From positions 3,484,001-3,548,000 of the forward strand of contig OX327694.1 of NCBI GenBank assembly GCA_946807835.1: 64,000 nucleotides of DNA, read 5' to 3'. Origin of the DNA: Ailanthus altissimus (Eukaryota > Streptophyta > Magnoliopsida > Sapindales > Simaroubaceae). Positions 63,789 to 64,000 of the stretch are shown one piece after another. Every line of letters starts with the position of its first letter. The first letter of the stretch is position 1. Made by a program: the position numbers and the translations under genes. The notes beneath the pieces are model-generated. The model did not search any database. It worked only from the letters and a program-made list of their open reading frames with translations, and had not been told where the DNA came from.

Positions 63789-64000
63789 GTAAGTTCGATC
63801 TCATTGGTTCTCACAAAACTTGCTGGAATTGTTAATTAGCTTTGGTGGTAATTGGTTTCTTTTAATATGCATGCTTAAGCATATGAGTTAATGAAAAAAA
63901 CTCTTCTGAATAATCAAAAGTAAAATTTGCAGGAAATTGTTGGGACTTTTTTCAAAAAAATATGAAATTATTATTACTAGTAATTTCAACGACAATATCA
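63789..64000 (+). other. First intron of the HPL gene (partial)
   Basis: It starts GTAAGT and is AT-rich. A TTTGCAG occurs near 63934, but the following bases do not encode the expected VKNFAMDIL-type continuation, so the intron appears to run past the window end. Confidence 0.6.

Overview
The window is nuclear DNA of a flowering plant, most likely a eudicot. It is AT-rich, its genes have spliced exons, and it holds layered Copia and Gypsy LTR retrotransposons, Mutator-like and hAT-type DNA elements, and three recognisable host genes. No rRNA or tRNA gene, CRISPR array or bacterial-style operon was seen. No species is assigned.

Region 1 to 12.3 kb is a graveyard of DNA transposons. A decayed Mutator-like (MULE) transposase gene lies on the minus strand (about 2962-7110). 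It carries three later insertions: a solo LTR (3001-3532), a GC-rich hAT-type MITE (4184-4553, 8-bp target duplication) and a 758-bp nested palindrome (5751-6508). The palindrome is two 370-bp palindromic units around an 18-bp palindrome, flanked by a 5-bp duplication; removing it restores the transposase reading frame. A family of 2.0-2.8 kb LTR-like repeats (TG...TA ends) occurs at 1-1264 and 7420-10222.

Region 12.3 to 34.2 kb is one nested retrotransposon. A decayed minus-strand Copia element (LTRs 12276-12820 and 33664-34216) was split by three of the TG...TA repeats and then by a complete plus-strand Tekay-type chromovirus (22694-32998). The chromovirus has 2851-bp LTRs that look about 99.6% identical, an initiator-Met primer site, a polypurine tract, an open 1466-residue Gag-Pol frame and a GTATA target duplication.

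Region 34.2 to 49.8 kb holds a five-exon gene for a DUF212 (acid phosphatase/vanadium haloperoxidase-related) membrane protein (38326-41511), several non-autonomous DNA elements, a solo LTR with a CTTAT duplication (46465-47489) and AT-rich intergenic DNA.

Region 49.8 to 64 kb holds a condensin-II subunit CAP-H2 gene that reads as a pseudogene: it has in-frame stops, frameshifts, a 90-bp duplication across a splice site and a 1.2-kb Mutator-type element in an intron. A gag-only Gypsy-type element (58707-61158) follows. The first exon of a fatty-acid hydroperoxide lyase (CYP74B) gene (63294-63788) runs toward the right edge. The host genes share no evident pathway; their spacing is set by transposon insertions.
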